From a virus: DNA of 64,000 nt. The translations under genes and the position numbers were made by a program. Numbering within the stretch: position 1 is the stretch's first letter; each line of letters opens with the position of its first letter. The stretch lies in the IMG/VR virus record IMGVR_UViG_3300046459_000427, positions 40,854 through 104,853 of that record; one strand, 5' to 3'. Shown here one piece after another: positions 7,958-15,549 of the stretch. The notes below the pieces were generated by a model, which searched no databases, was not told the DNA's origin, and was given only the letters and a program-made list of their open reading frames with translations.

Positions 7958-8013
7958 TGGTTTTCTCCGTTGTTCGTGCTGCGTTCGACGGGGAGGGCGG
8001 TACGCGGGTTCAT
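7954..8013 (-). CDS. Possible 19-codon linking ORF
   Basis: ATG at 8013 overlaps the upstream TGA (TGATG) and its TGA overlaps the GTG of the kinase gene (GTGA). It starts MNPRTALPVERS. No ribosome binding site is visible, and so short an ORF may be chance. It is listed because this genome habitually couples genes in exactly this way. Confidence 0.25.
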   Translation of the reverse strand: MNPRTALPVERSTNNGENQ

Positions 8014-8168
8014 CAGGGCATCAGGCACCGGGCGGGTACTTCCTTGACGGGCGCCCATCCGAACCAGGAGCAGGGTGCCTCGGCCCTGAATACGAGGCTG
8101 CCTGCCACGAGGACGGCGACGGCGATGCCGAAGAGGAGGCCGATGACGGAGTCGGTCTTTCTGCTCAT
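8013..8168 (-). CDS. Small membrane protein, 51 aa
   Basis: ATG at 8168 overlaps the ThyX stop by one base. The product begins MSRKTDSVIGLLFGIAVAV and has one clear transmembrane segment (about residues 8-28), followed by a short Cys/Trp-containing tail (APCSWFGW). Function unknown. It is co-directional with ThyX and the kinase. Confidence 0.65.
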   Translation of the reverse strand: MSRKTDSVIGLLFGIAVAVLVAGSLVFRAEAPCSWFGWAPVKEVPARCLMP

Positions 8169-8875
8169 CAGGGGGCCACTCTTCCGTTGTTGGTGTAGGC
8201 GATGTAGGTGAGCGGGAAGTGCTCGGCGAACGCCTCCTCCATGTCCTGCGCGACCTTCTCGATCTCCTGCTGGGGGAAGGAGGGGAACGTGGCGGAGGGG
8301 ACGCGGGTGCGCAGGCCGAGGAAGTGCATCAGCGAGCGCGGGTTGCAGGTGGCGTAGAAGGAGGTGAACAGGCCGACCGGGAGGACGTCGCGGGCGATCT
8401 CCTTGGCGACTCCGGCCTTGAGCATCCGCTGGTACGAGGACCATGCGGTGCGGTAGGCCTGCTCGTGCTCCGCGCGGGTGATGCCGTACTGCTCGTCTGT
8501 GCCGTCCACGAAGGTGTAGGCGCCGGGCTTGCCCTCCTGCACGAGGGGGCGCGTGCGGTCGGGGACGTAGAAGACCGGCTCCAACTCCCTGTACCTTCCG
8601 CTGGTTTCGTTGTAACTCCAGCCGGAGCGGTGGCGCATGAACTCTCTGGCCACGAAGATCGGTGCCTCCACGAGGAAGGACAGTTGTCCGTGCTCGAAGG
8701 GGCTGCCGTGCCGGTCCCGCATCAGGTAGTTGATCAGGCCGGAGGCCTCCCCCGACTCCGCCGCAGCAGAGCCGAGGGTGGACACGCGGGCCGCCTGGCA
8801 GATCTTCGCGTCGGACCCGGCGAGGTTGTCCAGGTCGAGTGTCGCGGTGATCTCGGAGCGCTGGGAGATCGTCAC
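8168..8875 (-). CDS. thyX: Flavin-dependent thymidylate synthase ThyX
   Basis: The 235-aa protein contains the ThyX signature RHRSGWSYNETSGRY (about residues 79-93), the RHRx7S motif that binds dUMP and FAD. Other family segments are SPFEHGQLSFLVEAPI and LFTSFYATCNPRSLMHFLGL. It makes dTMP from dUMP using methylenetetrahydrofolate and NADPH. The GTG start at 8875 overlaps the RNA ligase stop (GTGA); a longer frame upstream would run into that gene. It works with the dNMP kinase downstream. Confidence 0.95.
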   Translation of the reverse strand: MTISQRSEITATLDLDNLAGSDAKICQAARVSTLGSAAAESGEASGLINYLMRDRHGSPFEHGQLSFLVEAPIFVAREFMRHRSGWSYNETSGRYRELEPVFYVPDRTRPLVQEGKPGAYTFVDGTDEQYGITRAEHEQAYRTAWSSYQRMLKAGVAKEIARDVLPVGLFTSFYATCNPRSLMHFLGLRTRVPSATFPSFPQQEIEKVAQDMEEAFAEHFPLTYIAYTNNGRVAP

Positions 8876-9552
8876 TTGGCGGACACCTTGCTCTTCGGCG
8901 CCTCGTCGTTCTTGATCGTGGCCTTGAAGAAGGCCCCGGCCGCGTCGTGCCAGACGACGACACCTTCGGGGTCCTGGAAGCCTGGGGCGATGAAGGAGCC
9001 GTCCGACTCCAAGGTATGAAGCGCGATGTTGACGGCGTAGTTCAGGTCGTTGCCGTTGGCGACCAGGATGACCGGGACGACGGTGACCTCCGGCGGGGCC
9101 GGTACGGCCTTGGGGAAGGTCGTCAGGTACTGGTCGGTGACCTCGGGGTCGCGGATGTCGTACCAGCGGTTGACGTTGAAGAGCGCGAATCGCTTCTCGT
9201 CGAGGCCGTAGCCGGACTGGATGCCCTTGCCGAACCACTCGCCGTAGTGGCGGCCGGGGCCGAGCGCGGTCAGCGCCACGGAGTTGTCGAAGACCCAGTT
9301 GGCGAAGCCGAAGTTGTCGTTGTTCCGGTCCAGCCAGCGGTTGCGGCTGCCTGCTCGGACGATGAAGGGTTCGTTGTCGCGGTAGGCGAGGACTCCCTGG
9401 GAGACGTCCTGGGTGTCGGCGTCGAAGTCCGCGAGCGGGGTGATCTCGATCAGGCCGTTCGTGCCGTCGACCTTCTCGGTAAGCACGACCTTGCGGTGCA
9501 GGCGGGGGATGGGGCGGAACTTCGGGTAATCGCTGGCCTTGAGGATGGTCAT
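8872..9552 (-). CDS. RNA ligase family protein
   Basis: Covalent nucleotidyltransferase motifs are in order: motif I EKVDGTNG with nucleophile Lys27, motif III YGEWFG at 103-108, motif IV EGVVV at 196-200, and motif V FKATIK at 209-214. The 226-aa length and motif set fit small phage RNA ligases that seal 5'-phosphate and 3'-hydroxyl RNA ends; DNA ligase is less likely because the usual OB-fold extension is absent. A likely role is repair of tRNA or mRNA cut by host defence nucleases. A Leu-His-Thr copy is at 178-180. Confidence 0.85.
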   Translation of the reverse strand: MTILKASDYPKFRPIPRLHRKVVLTEKVDGTNGLIEITPLADFDADTQDVSQGVLAYRDNEPFIVRAGSRNRWLDRNNDNFGFANWVFDNSVALTALGPGRHYGEWFGKGIQSGYGLDEKRFALFNVNRWYDIRDPEVTDQYLTTFPKAVPAPPEVTVVPVILVANGNDLNYAVNIALHTLESDGSFIAPGFQDPEGVVVWHDAAGAFFKATIKNDEAPKSKVSAK

Positions 9553-9559
9553 GTGGTGG

Positions 9560-9985
9560 TCAGTCCCCTTCGTAGGACGAGTAAGCGCTGAGTGGGATTC
9601 CGAAGCGGGGGCCGTAGGGGGTCTCAACCGTTCCTCCGGCCGCGAGCGCTTCCTTCTTGGAGATACGAAACACCATCTCGTGGTGATTGTCAACGTACTC
9701 GATCCAATCCGTTGACAAGCGTATTCCAGGCATCTCGGTGTCCAGGTCGTACAGGACGTAGCCCTCCCACCGGACGGACTGAACCGAGACGCCGACGTGC
9801 TGGTACAGCCGCAGCATCCAGTCGAACTGACCGACCTTGTAGACGTGCTCGCCCTGACGCACATAGACCGGATCGCGGTAGTTGGACAGGCACGTGCGGG
9901 GCGCCCCGGTGTGGAAGGAGTTACGCCACTCCCACGGCGGCCGGGGCTGCTCCACGCGTGTCGCCCTGCGGAGTACGTACCTCAT
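9560..9985 (-). CDS. Hypothetical protein, 141 aa
   Basis: ATG at 9985 overlaps the stop of the upstream gene by 4 bases. The product is rich in Arg, Trp and Tyr (PPWEWRNSFH, GEHVYKVGQFDWMLRLYQHV). No family is recognised. It lies between the RNA ligase and a 169-aa unknown gene in the replication array. Confidence 0.7.
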   Translation of the reverse strand: MRYVLRRATRVEQPRPPWEWRNSFHTGAPRTCLSNYRDPVYVRQGEHVYKVGQFDWMLRLYQHVGVSVQSVRWEGYVLYDLDTEMPGIRLSTDWIEYVDNHHEMVFRISKKEALAAGGTVETPYGPRFGIPLSAYSSYEGD

Positions 9986-10491
9986 GCGTTCATCCGTCCG
10001 GCGCGGTTCTCCCGGTCGCCACGGCCGACCCTGCGGGTCAGTTCACGGCTCAGGAGGGTGTTCTTGCGGTCGGCGCTGTCGTAGACGGCCTGGAGCATCT
10101 TCCGGTAGGCGTAGGCGGCTGTCTTGGCCTCCTGGGCCGCCACGTACTCCGGGTCCTCGTAGGCCATGGCCTTGGCGGCCGTCACGGTCTTCTGGTTGGA
10201 GTTGCGGACGGCCGACAGGGCCTTATGCGCTTCGAGTGTGTCGACGGACGACTTTTCGTCCACCTCCGCCGCTGCCAGGCGCGCTCCCGTGTACTCCACC
10301 CACGACGTCGTCCTGGCGAACAGGCTCATCAGTTCGCCGTCGCTTAGAGCGGTGGGATCCTCCGGCAGTTCGGGCACGTCGCCGTCCGGCTTCGGGGGCA
10401 GGTACAGATCCTCGCGCTCCAGTTTCCTGGTCGCCTTCTGGCTGGGCGTCTGTACCGCTTCCCAGCCCTTCCTCGCTACCGCTCGCGTCAT
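9982..10491 (-). CDS. Hypothetical protein, 169 aa
   Basis: The product is mostly charged and helical: LSDGELMSLFARTTSWVEYT, then a Lys/Glu/Ala-rich middle with KALSAVRNSNQKTVTAAKAM and AAQEAKTAAYAYRKMLQAVY. Natural composition argues this frame is the real one where it overlaps the C-terminal part of the Cas4-like frame. Genes of this kind sit next to Cas4-like nucleases in actinophages and may be their partners, but I cannot name a function. Confidence 0.7.
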   Translation of the reverse strand: MTRAVARKGWEAVQTPSQKATRKLEREDLYLPPKPDGDVPELPEDPTALSDGELMSLFARTTSWVEYTGARLAAAEVDEKSSVDTLEAHKALSAVRNSNQKTVTAAKAMAYEDPEYVAAQEAKTAAYAYRKMLQAVYDSADRKNTLLSRELTRRVGRGDRENRAGRMNA

Positions 10492-11440
10492 CGGTGGTGG
10501 TCTCCCAGCAGGTGTTGAAGAACGGACAGTCCTTGCAGGTCTTCTTGTCCTGGCCGCAGAAGTCCGGCCGTGGTGGTGGCTTGCCCTTCTTCAGGGCGTA
10601 TTTGATGTCCAGAGCGGACTCGAACAGCGGCTCGGCGATCTCCGGGTTGTACTTGACGACGAATTCCTTGTGGGCCTGCGTCGCCTTGTACTCGTAGAGG
10701 AAGATCACCTTGTCGAAGGGAAGGCCCATCTCCTTGCACAGGCGCAGGTAGATCTGGGTCTGGCGTATGTGGCTGCCGAACGGGCGCCGCAGGGACTTCC
10801 ACAGGCCGTCTGTGTCGATGACGGTCTTGCCGTCCTCGGTCTTCACGGTGAACTGCCGCAGCAGCTCGGGCTGGTCGAAGCGGACGGTGCCGTTACCGAT
10901 GGACTTGACCTCGACGAGCGCGTTCAGGTCCTCAATGGCGCCGTCCTCGTGCCCGGCGATCAGGAACTCGCTCTCCGCCTGGAGGGGCACCTCGCAGTAC
11001 TCTAGGTAGACCGGGAGGGCGGCGAGGTCAGTGCGGTTACGGCAGGAGGGGCAGGCGATGCGTCCGGCCGTGCCCGTCTCCCAGTAGTCGCAGACAGGGC
11101 ACTTCCACTTCCCCCACAGGCGGCCCATCTGCTGGAGCCACGTCTGCCACTTCGCGTGGATCGCGTGACCCTCCATGAAGACGGTCTCCAGTTGCGCGGA
11201 GAAGTTCCGGCTCTTCTCGGGGGAAGCCCCCGCCAGCCTGTAGTAGGTCTGACGGGGGCACCAGTCGCTCTTGGCCATCTCCGACGGATGGATGATGTCC
11301 TGCCGACGGTCGGTCGGCTTGTCGTGCTCTTCCAGGAGGTGCTTGTGGATGTCGCCGAGGAGGACGGAATTACTCTTCTTCGTCTCCGCCAGCGACGCGA
11401 TCCGGCCAGATGGCTTCAAGGGTTTCTTTGCTCGGGGCAC
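10223..11440 (-). CDS. Cas4/RecB-like PD-(D/E)XK nuclease
   Basis: From GTG at 11440 (GGAG 8 bases upstream) the frame gives 405 aa. Features: an N-terminal SDWCPRQTYYRLAG segment, a four-Cys zinc site (CPVCDYW and CPSC), a nuclease core with GHEDGAIEDLNALVEVKSIG (metal-binding Asp and Glu-x-Lys), and a C-terminal cluster CGQDKKTCKDCPFFNTCW that fits a Cas4-type iron-sulfur site. It would be a 5'-to-3' exonuclease for recombination. Beyond about residue 316 the frame overlaps the 169-aa gene by 269 bases and becomes Arg/Gly/Ala-rich, so the true C-terminus may be near 10490. Confidence 0.8.
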   Translation of the reverse strand: MPRAKKPLKPSGRIASLAETKKSNSVLLGDIHKHLLEEHDKPTDRRQDIIHPSEMAKSDWCPRQTYYRLAGASPEKSRNFSAQLETVFMEGHAIHAKWQTWLQQMGRLWGKWKCPVCDYWETGTAGRIACPSCRNRTDLAALPVYLEYCEVPLQAESEFLIAGHEDGAIEDLNALVEVKSIGNGTVRFDQPELLRQFTVKTEDGKTVIDTDGLWKSLRRPFGSHIRQTQIYLRLCKEMGLPFDKVIFLYEYKATQAHKEFVVKYNPEIAEPLFESALDIKYALKKGKPPPRPDFCGQDKKTCKDCPFFNTCWETTTDDASGSEEGLGSGTDAQPEGDQETGARGSVPAPEAGRRRARTAGGSHRSKRRRTDEPVRQDDVVGGVHGSAPGSGGGGRKVVRRHTRSA

Positions 11441-11750
11441 GGTCGAAACTCCACTCGTTCTTGGGCACGAACCTCCTGATGTAGGCCCGCTCCAGGACGG
11501 TGAGTCCGCCCCAGATTCCGTAGTGCTCGTTGTTGACGAGCGCGAATTCCAGACACTGTTCCCGGAGGGGGCAAACCCTTTCGGTATAGGTGCCATTGCA
11601 GATGTGCTTGGCCTGGGCCTCGCTGCCGCTGCCGTCCCCGAAGAAGTCGTCGTGTTCCCGCGTCGGCCGGAACTTGCGGCACGAGGCTTCCTTTTCAGGA
11701 TTACCTCCGCCGTCCCACTCCGGGGCATTCAGTCGGAGGTGCATTACCAC
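11370..11750 (-). CDS. whiB-like: WhiB-like iron-sulfur regulator with unusual cysteine spacing
   Basis: This 126-aa protein has the WhiB turn HYGIWGGLT and four cysteines at about residues 24, 51, 60 and 66. Known WhiB proteins use C..CxxCx5C; here the last three are Cx8Cx5C, with NGTYTERV inserted. The family binds a [4Fe-4S] cluster and contacts the principal sigma factor region 4 to modulate transcription, and phage WhiB proteins can redirect host regulators. Its 3' end overlaps the Cas4-like gene by 71 bases. Acidic C-terminus (GGDEEE). Confidence 0.88.
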   Translation of the reverse strand: MVMHLRLNAPEWDGGGNPEKEASCRKFRPTREHDDFFGDGSGSEAQAKHICNGTYTERVCPLREQCLEFALVNNEHYGIWGGLTVLERAYIRRFVPKNEWSFDRAPSKETLEAIWPDRVAGGDEEE

Positions 11751-12088
11751 GGCAGTATCTCCTCGGCGTCCATTTCCGGATGCGCCAGGGCATGAAGCGC
11801 CAGGAAAGTCTCTTCGGACATCGTGATCCAGTTCCTTCCACCGGACATCTGAGTCCCGAAGAGCATTTCCCTGCCATCGATCAGGGCTTGCTTCTCTGCG
11901 GTGATCAGTTCTTTTTCTTTGAGCGAGTACGAGCCCTTACTGGTGACCTTGTACTCGATCGAGTAATCCGGAGTGCGGACGTCGTTCTTTCGCACCCAAC
12001 CGTTGCCGCTACCCGCGTTCACCGTCCCGCCGAGGAGTTCCGCTCCCCGCCGCTCCTGCCTCTGGCTCTTCTTGAGCATGTCCGCCAT
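11744..12088 (-). CDS. Resolvase-like small PD-(D/E)XK nuclease
   Basis: From ATG at 12088 (GGAGG upstream) the product is 114 aa: SQRQERRGAELLGGTVNAGS, then DVRTPDYSIEYKVTSKGSYS. The Glu, PD and E-x-K arrangement is that of small archaeal/phage Holliday junction resolvase-type nucleases. It would act with endonuclease VII and the RecA-like protein in recombination and packaging. A variant of the dispersed element (Leu-His-Ala) is encoded near its C-terminus. Its start lies inside the overlapping 70-aa membrane-protein gene. Confidence 0.65.
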   Translation of the reverse strand: MADMLKKSQRQERRGAELLGGTVNAGSGNGWVRKNDVRTPDYSIEYKVTSKGSYSLKEKELITAEKQALIDGREMLFGTQMSGGRNWITMSEETFLALHALAHPEMDAEEILPW

Positions 12089-12221
12089 ATGAGGCCTCCA
12101 GGAGTGTGGCGAGGAGATTGAACTTCTCGTGGGACCGGCCCTGGCGCCGGGAGTACCGGACGCCAAGGGCCAGGATGTAAACGGCTGCTATGACCAGCAG
12201 CGCGGAGAGGATGGCCACCAT
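12009..12221 (-). CDS. Small membrane-anchored protein, 70 aa
   Basis: ATG at 12221 overlaps the TGA of the recA-like gene (TGATG). One transmembrane segment at about residues 3-20 (AILSALLVIAAVYILALGV) is followed by a polar tail. The last 27 codons overlap the resolvase-like gene in another frame and look less natural there. Function unknown. Confidence 0.5.
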   Translation of the reverse strand: MVAILSALLVIAAVYILALGVRYSRRQGRSHEKFNLLATLLEASYGGHAQEEPEAGAAGSGTPRRDGERG

Positions 12222-13405
12222 CAGGCGGCCTGGGTATGAAGCCCGTCGGCCTCTTCCGGCTTCGGCCGTCGGCTGACCTTCTTGGTGCCCGAGTTCTCGG
12301 CGGCCGTCAGGTCGTCCTCGGAGATGGAACGCTCATCCGCGTGCTGCGAGGCGGCGAGGACCTTTTCGTAGAGGAATTCCTGGAGGTCCAGGTCCTCTCG
12401 AATTGCGGCGAGGGTGTTCTCCTTGCTGTGCCAGCGAAGGACGGGCTTTCCCCTGTCGTCGTATTCGCCGTTGTCGACCTCGTAGTAAGCGCCCGCGCGC
12501 TTGATGACGTCGAAGAGGATCCCCATGATCATGATTTCCTTTGTGGTGTCGAAATCACCACGGGTGAAATTCAGATAGGGAGCGGAGCGGAAGTAGGCGT
12601 CGATCGTGGCGATCTGCTGCGGGGCCGCCGACTTGTTCTTGATGGTCTTCACCTTGATGACCTGGCCGACGTTCACCTTGCCCTTTCCGGGCCGAGGCTC
12701 CTGAATCCACTCGTCGCGTCGGACTTCCACCCTGGTGTAGAACGCATAATTCTTCGCGTTTCCGCCGGGGGTTGTGGTCGGCGTGCCGTGCGGGGAGAAC
12801 TTGCCGATGGCGTCGCGGTACTGGTTGATGACGATGCCGAGCAGCGGGCGGTCCTCGGGGTCGGTCATGCTGCGCTTCGTCGCGGCGCCGGACTTCCGGA
12901 AGAACTTGCCGGTGAGACGGGCGCCCAGCGCCATGGTCGCCTCGTCCATGTCCTTCTCGGACTCCTCGTCCGGTATGAGCGCCGGGTAGGAGTCGAGGAC
13001 GATCATGTCGACCGAGCGGGACGTCGCGAAGTCGAGCATGGTCTGGTAGGCGAATTCCATGGCCTGGGTGGGGACGACGATCACGCGGTCGTTGTCGACG
13101 CCCAGCGCTTCGGCCTGGTCGGTGTCGTAGTGCTCTGCGGCGATCCACAGGCACGTGAAGTCGGGGTCCTTCTTCTGGTTGGCGGCCAGCGTCTTGTAGA
13201 CGATGAAGGTCTTGCCGTGGGACTCACGGCCGATGACCTCGACCCACTGGTTGCCCGGCCAGCCACCGCCGAGGGCGATGTCCAGGGAGAGGGAGCCGGA
13301 GGTGAAGCGCTTGGCCACGCGCATGTCCGAGGCGAAACACACGGCACCCGGATGGGTCTTGTTGATCTTGGCGAGAAGTGCGAGGGCGTCCTTGTTCACG
13401 CTCAA
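12221..13405 (-). CDS. recA-like: RecA-like recombinase
   Basis: About 394 aa from TTG at 13405, which overlaps the stop of a 10-codon upstream ORF (TTGA) and has GGGGG 6 bases upstream; GTG at 13399 is the alternative. The Walker A variant is VIGRESHGKTFIVYK, Walker B VDMIVLDSYPAL, with NQYRDAIGKFSPHGTPTTTP and FYTRVEVRRDEW further on, as in RecA/UvsX-type strand-exchange ATPases. It is longer than a minimal RecA core and ends in a charged tail with the Leu-His-Thr element at the very C-terminus. It acts in DNA repair and recombination-dependent replication. Confidence 0.88.
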   Translation of the reverse strand: MSVNKDALALLAKINKTHPGAVCFASDMRVAKRFTSGSLSLDIALGGGWPGNQWVEVIGRESHGKTFIVYKTLAANQKKDPDFTCLWIAAEHYDTDQAEALGVDNDRVIVVPTQAMEFAYQTMLDFATSRSVDMIVLDSYPALIPDEESEKDMDEATMALGARLTGKFFRKSGAATKRSMTDPEDRPLLGIVINQYRDAIGKFSPHGTPTTTPGGNAKNYAFYTRVEVRRDEWIQEPRPGKGKVNVGQVIKVKTIKNKSAAPQQIATIDAYFRSAPYLNFTRGDFDTTKEIMIMGILFDVIKRAGAYYEVDNGEYDDRGKPVLRWHSKENTLAAIREDLDLQEFLYEKVLAASQHADERSISEDDLTAAENSGTKKVSRRPKPEEADGLHTQAA

Positions 13406-13434
13406 CAGGGGCCCCCGTAGGTATGAAGTCGCAT
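13402..13434 (-). CDS. Leader ORF MRLHTYGGPC upstream of recA-like gene
   Basis: A 10-codon ORF starts at ATG 13434, preceded by AGGAG 11 bases upstream, and its TGA overlaps the TTG start of the recA-like gene. Codons 3-5 are a copy of the dispersed element in the same CTT-CAT-ACC frame used inside the other genes. This geometry suggests translational coupling or a leader-peptide control. Translation is not proven. Confidence 0.4.
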   Translation of the reverse strand: MRLHTYGGPC

Positions 13435-13480
13435 GTGTGGTGTTACTCCTGATCCGATAGCGCGGAAGCGATAACGAAGA

Positions 13481-13521
13481 ACCGGTAGTCCCCATACCAT
13501 AACGGTGAAGGGACTACCGGT
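13481..13521. terminator. Perfect 12-bp inverted repeat between nrdJ and the recA leader
   Basis: Arms ACCGGTAGTCCC (13481-13492) and GGGACTACCGGT (13510-13521) with a 17-base loop. It lies downstream of the leftward reductase gene and upstream of the recA-like leader. It could end the nrdJ transcript or be an operator; no clear U tract follows, so the terminator call is moderate. Confidence 0.5.
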
Positions 13522-13564
13522 CCACTCATGTATCAACTAGTCCAGCGAAGAACTTTGAGAACTT

Positions 13565-15526
13565 TCAGGCAGTCACGAGGTCGACGTCCTCGCAGCCACC
13601 GGCCGCCGAGCAAGCCAGCGCCTGGGAGCCCACGGTCTGGTCGTAGGTCTCGTAAAAGGCCAGGTCCGACCACTCGACGCGGTGCTCCTGGGTGATCAGA
13701 GCCTCGTACTCGGCCTCCGTGATCTCCTCGTACGGCGCCTGCACGTAGGTGTGATCGCTGTACGGAAGGAAGGAGACTCCCGAGATCTCGCCCAGGTGCT
13801 CCCAGACCCACTCGCCGACCTCGTCCCACTCGTGCTCGCGCACGCTGATGGTCACCGACGGCTTGTGCTCGCACCAGAAGCGCTGATAGGCGAGCCAGAT
13901 CTTCAGGTGCTCGATCGCGGAGACGTCTTCACGCACCAGCGCGGTGTTGCTGGCACGCTGGGCGAAGGTGAACACCCACGCCGAGGAGTTGTAGGCGTCC
14001 TCCTCGTGCGGAATCCCCCCGTCGATCATCACGAACGAGATGGGGTCCTTCTTGTCCACCCGCACGCGCCGCTTGTAGAAGCGGGCGTGCTTGGTATGAA
14101 GCCCGCTCTCGCAGTCGACCAACTGGGAGACGGTCCCGGAGGGCTTCACGCAGGTGATCGCGTCCGAGGACGGGATGCCGATGCGCCGGGCCTCCTTCTC
14201 GTTGGCGATGCGGGCCGTCAGGCGAAGGTCGGTCAGCGTGAGGGACGTGAGGCCGTCACCCTTGCTGCCGTCGGTGTTCTGGTTGCCGAAGACCCCGGTG
14301 AGGGAGACGCCCAGCAGCCGCTCCTCCTCCGCGTTCTTGCGCCACTCCTCACGCAGGTACGGGTAGTCCGTCAGCGTGCTCTGCCAGGTGCCCAGGGTGG
14401 CCGCCAGGCTCACCTTGCGCTCCAGGTCCTCGACGGTGTCCTCCGGCCGCACGACGACCTCGGACAGGTTGCAGAACGAGAACGGCCGAAGAATGATCTC
14501 CGAGCACGGGTTGGTCCCGTAGTCGGTGTCGGCCGAGCGGTGCCCGTACTTCGCAGCCTGACGCTGGGCCGCACCACGGTGGAAGATGCCACGCTCACCC
14601 GAGCCGCTGGCTACCAGGGAGCCCCACTCGGCGCGGAAGTCCTCGTGACGCATGCCGTCGTAGTAGACGGCCGAGTTGTTGGCCAGCGCACGGTAGCCGT
14701 GATCCTTCCACCACTCCCCAGCCTTCGCCTGCGCCATCTCCTGGTCGTCCAGATCGGACAGGGAGATCATCGCGGACCGCCGGACACCACCGACCACGAC
14801 GACGCTGGCTATCTTGCAGGCGATGTCGTGGACCTCGATCGGCCGGAACTTCCGACCGGCGGCCTGGTGGAACTTCTCCACGGTGAACGCGAACAGTTCG
14901 TCCAGCGGACCCGGGCCGGAGGCACGCCCACCGAAGGTACGAAGGCGGGCACCGGCAGGCCGGATCCCGGACAGGTCCCACTGGTGTACCTCGCCCTGCC
15001 ACAGGCCTTCCAGCAGGGCCCGGAACGCATAGCCCCAGCCCTCCTTGGAGTCCTCGACGACGATCACGTCGGCAGACGCCCGAAGGGTGTCCGGGACGGC
15101 AGGCAACTGGTCGGTGTACTGGCGCTCGACCGAGTAGCCGACGCCCGTGCCGTTCATGAGGATGTAGAGGAGTTCGTCCAGGGCGCGCGGGTCCTGGAGC
15201 GGCAGGTACGAACAGTTGAAGCCCGCGATGTTCGAGCGGTCCAGGGCGGCACCGGCCGTCATCACCGCGCGCATCGACGGCATGACCTCGTGGTTGAGGA
15301 CCGCCTGGCGGACGGCCGCGACGACCCCCTGCTCGGGGATGTAGTCGTGCTTGTCCTTCAACTGGCCGAGCATGAAGTCGACGTAGCGGTCGACGGTCTC
15401 GGTCCAGGTCTCGCGGCGGTTGCGCTCCTCGTCCCAGCGGGCGTACCGGGACTTGGCGATGAAGGAGCGGTAGGGGTCGGCGATGTCGCCGGTCGGAGTG
15501 AGCAGGGAGGTCACCAGGAGGTCCAT
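13565..15526 (-). CDS. nrdJ: Class II (adenosylcobalamin-dependent) ribonucleoside-triphosphate reductase
   Basis: This 653-aa protein has the monomeric RTPR-type pattern. NPCSEI at 339-344 gives radical Cys341 and Glu343; Cys352 lies 11 residues on and Cys105 in GFNCSYLPL, the redox pair spacing known in the family. A C-terminal CSAAGGC pair (about 639/645) would re-reduce the active site. It converts NTPs to dNTPs with coenzyme B12, independent of oxygen. The Leu-His-Thr element codes for ESGLHTKHARFYKRR (about 475), a place where family members keep a Gly-x-His, so here it overlaps a conserved site. No clear ribosome binding site precedes ATG 15526. Confidence 0.93.
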   Translation of the reverse strand: MDLLVTSLLTPTGDIADPYRSFIAKSRYARWDEERNRRETWTETVDRYVDFMLGQLKDKHDYIPEQGVVAAVRQAVLNHEVMPSMRAVMTAGAALDRSNIAGFNCSYLPLQDPRALDELLYILMNGTGVGYSVERQYTDQLPAVPDTLRASADVIVVEDSKEGWGYAFRALLEGLWQGEVHQWDLSGIRPAGARLRTFGGRASGPGPLDELFAFTVEKFHQAAGRKFRPIEVHDIACKIASVVVVGGVRRSAMISLSDLDDQEMAQAKAGEWWKDHGYRALANNSAVYYDGMRHEDFRAEWGSLVASGSGERGIFHRGAAQRQAAKYGHRSADTDYGTNPCSEIILRPFSFCNLSEVVVRPEDTVEDLERKVSLAATLGTWQSTLTDYPYLREEWRKNAEEERLLGVSLTGVFGNQNTDGSKGDGLTSLTLTDLRLTARIANEKEARRIGIPSSDAITCVKPSGTVSQLVDCESGLHTKHARFYKRRVRVDKKDPISFVMIDGGIPHEEDAYNSSAWVFTFAQRASNTALVREDVSAIEHLKIWLAYQRFWCEHKPSVTISVREHEWDEVGEWVWEHLGEISGVSFLPYSDHTYVQAPYEEITEAEYEALITQEHRVEWSDLAFYETYDQTVGSQALACSAAGGCEDVDLVTA

Positions 15527-15549
15527 TCAGTAGGTAAGGAGGGGGGCGC

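Noticed and set aside
14936-14945. GGTACGAAGG in nrdJ, one base from the element and in the same frame (Leu-Arg-Thr)
   Set aside because: It departs at a core position that is constant in all other copies, and nrdJ already has a full copy. Left out of the count.
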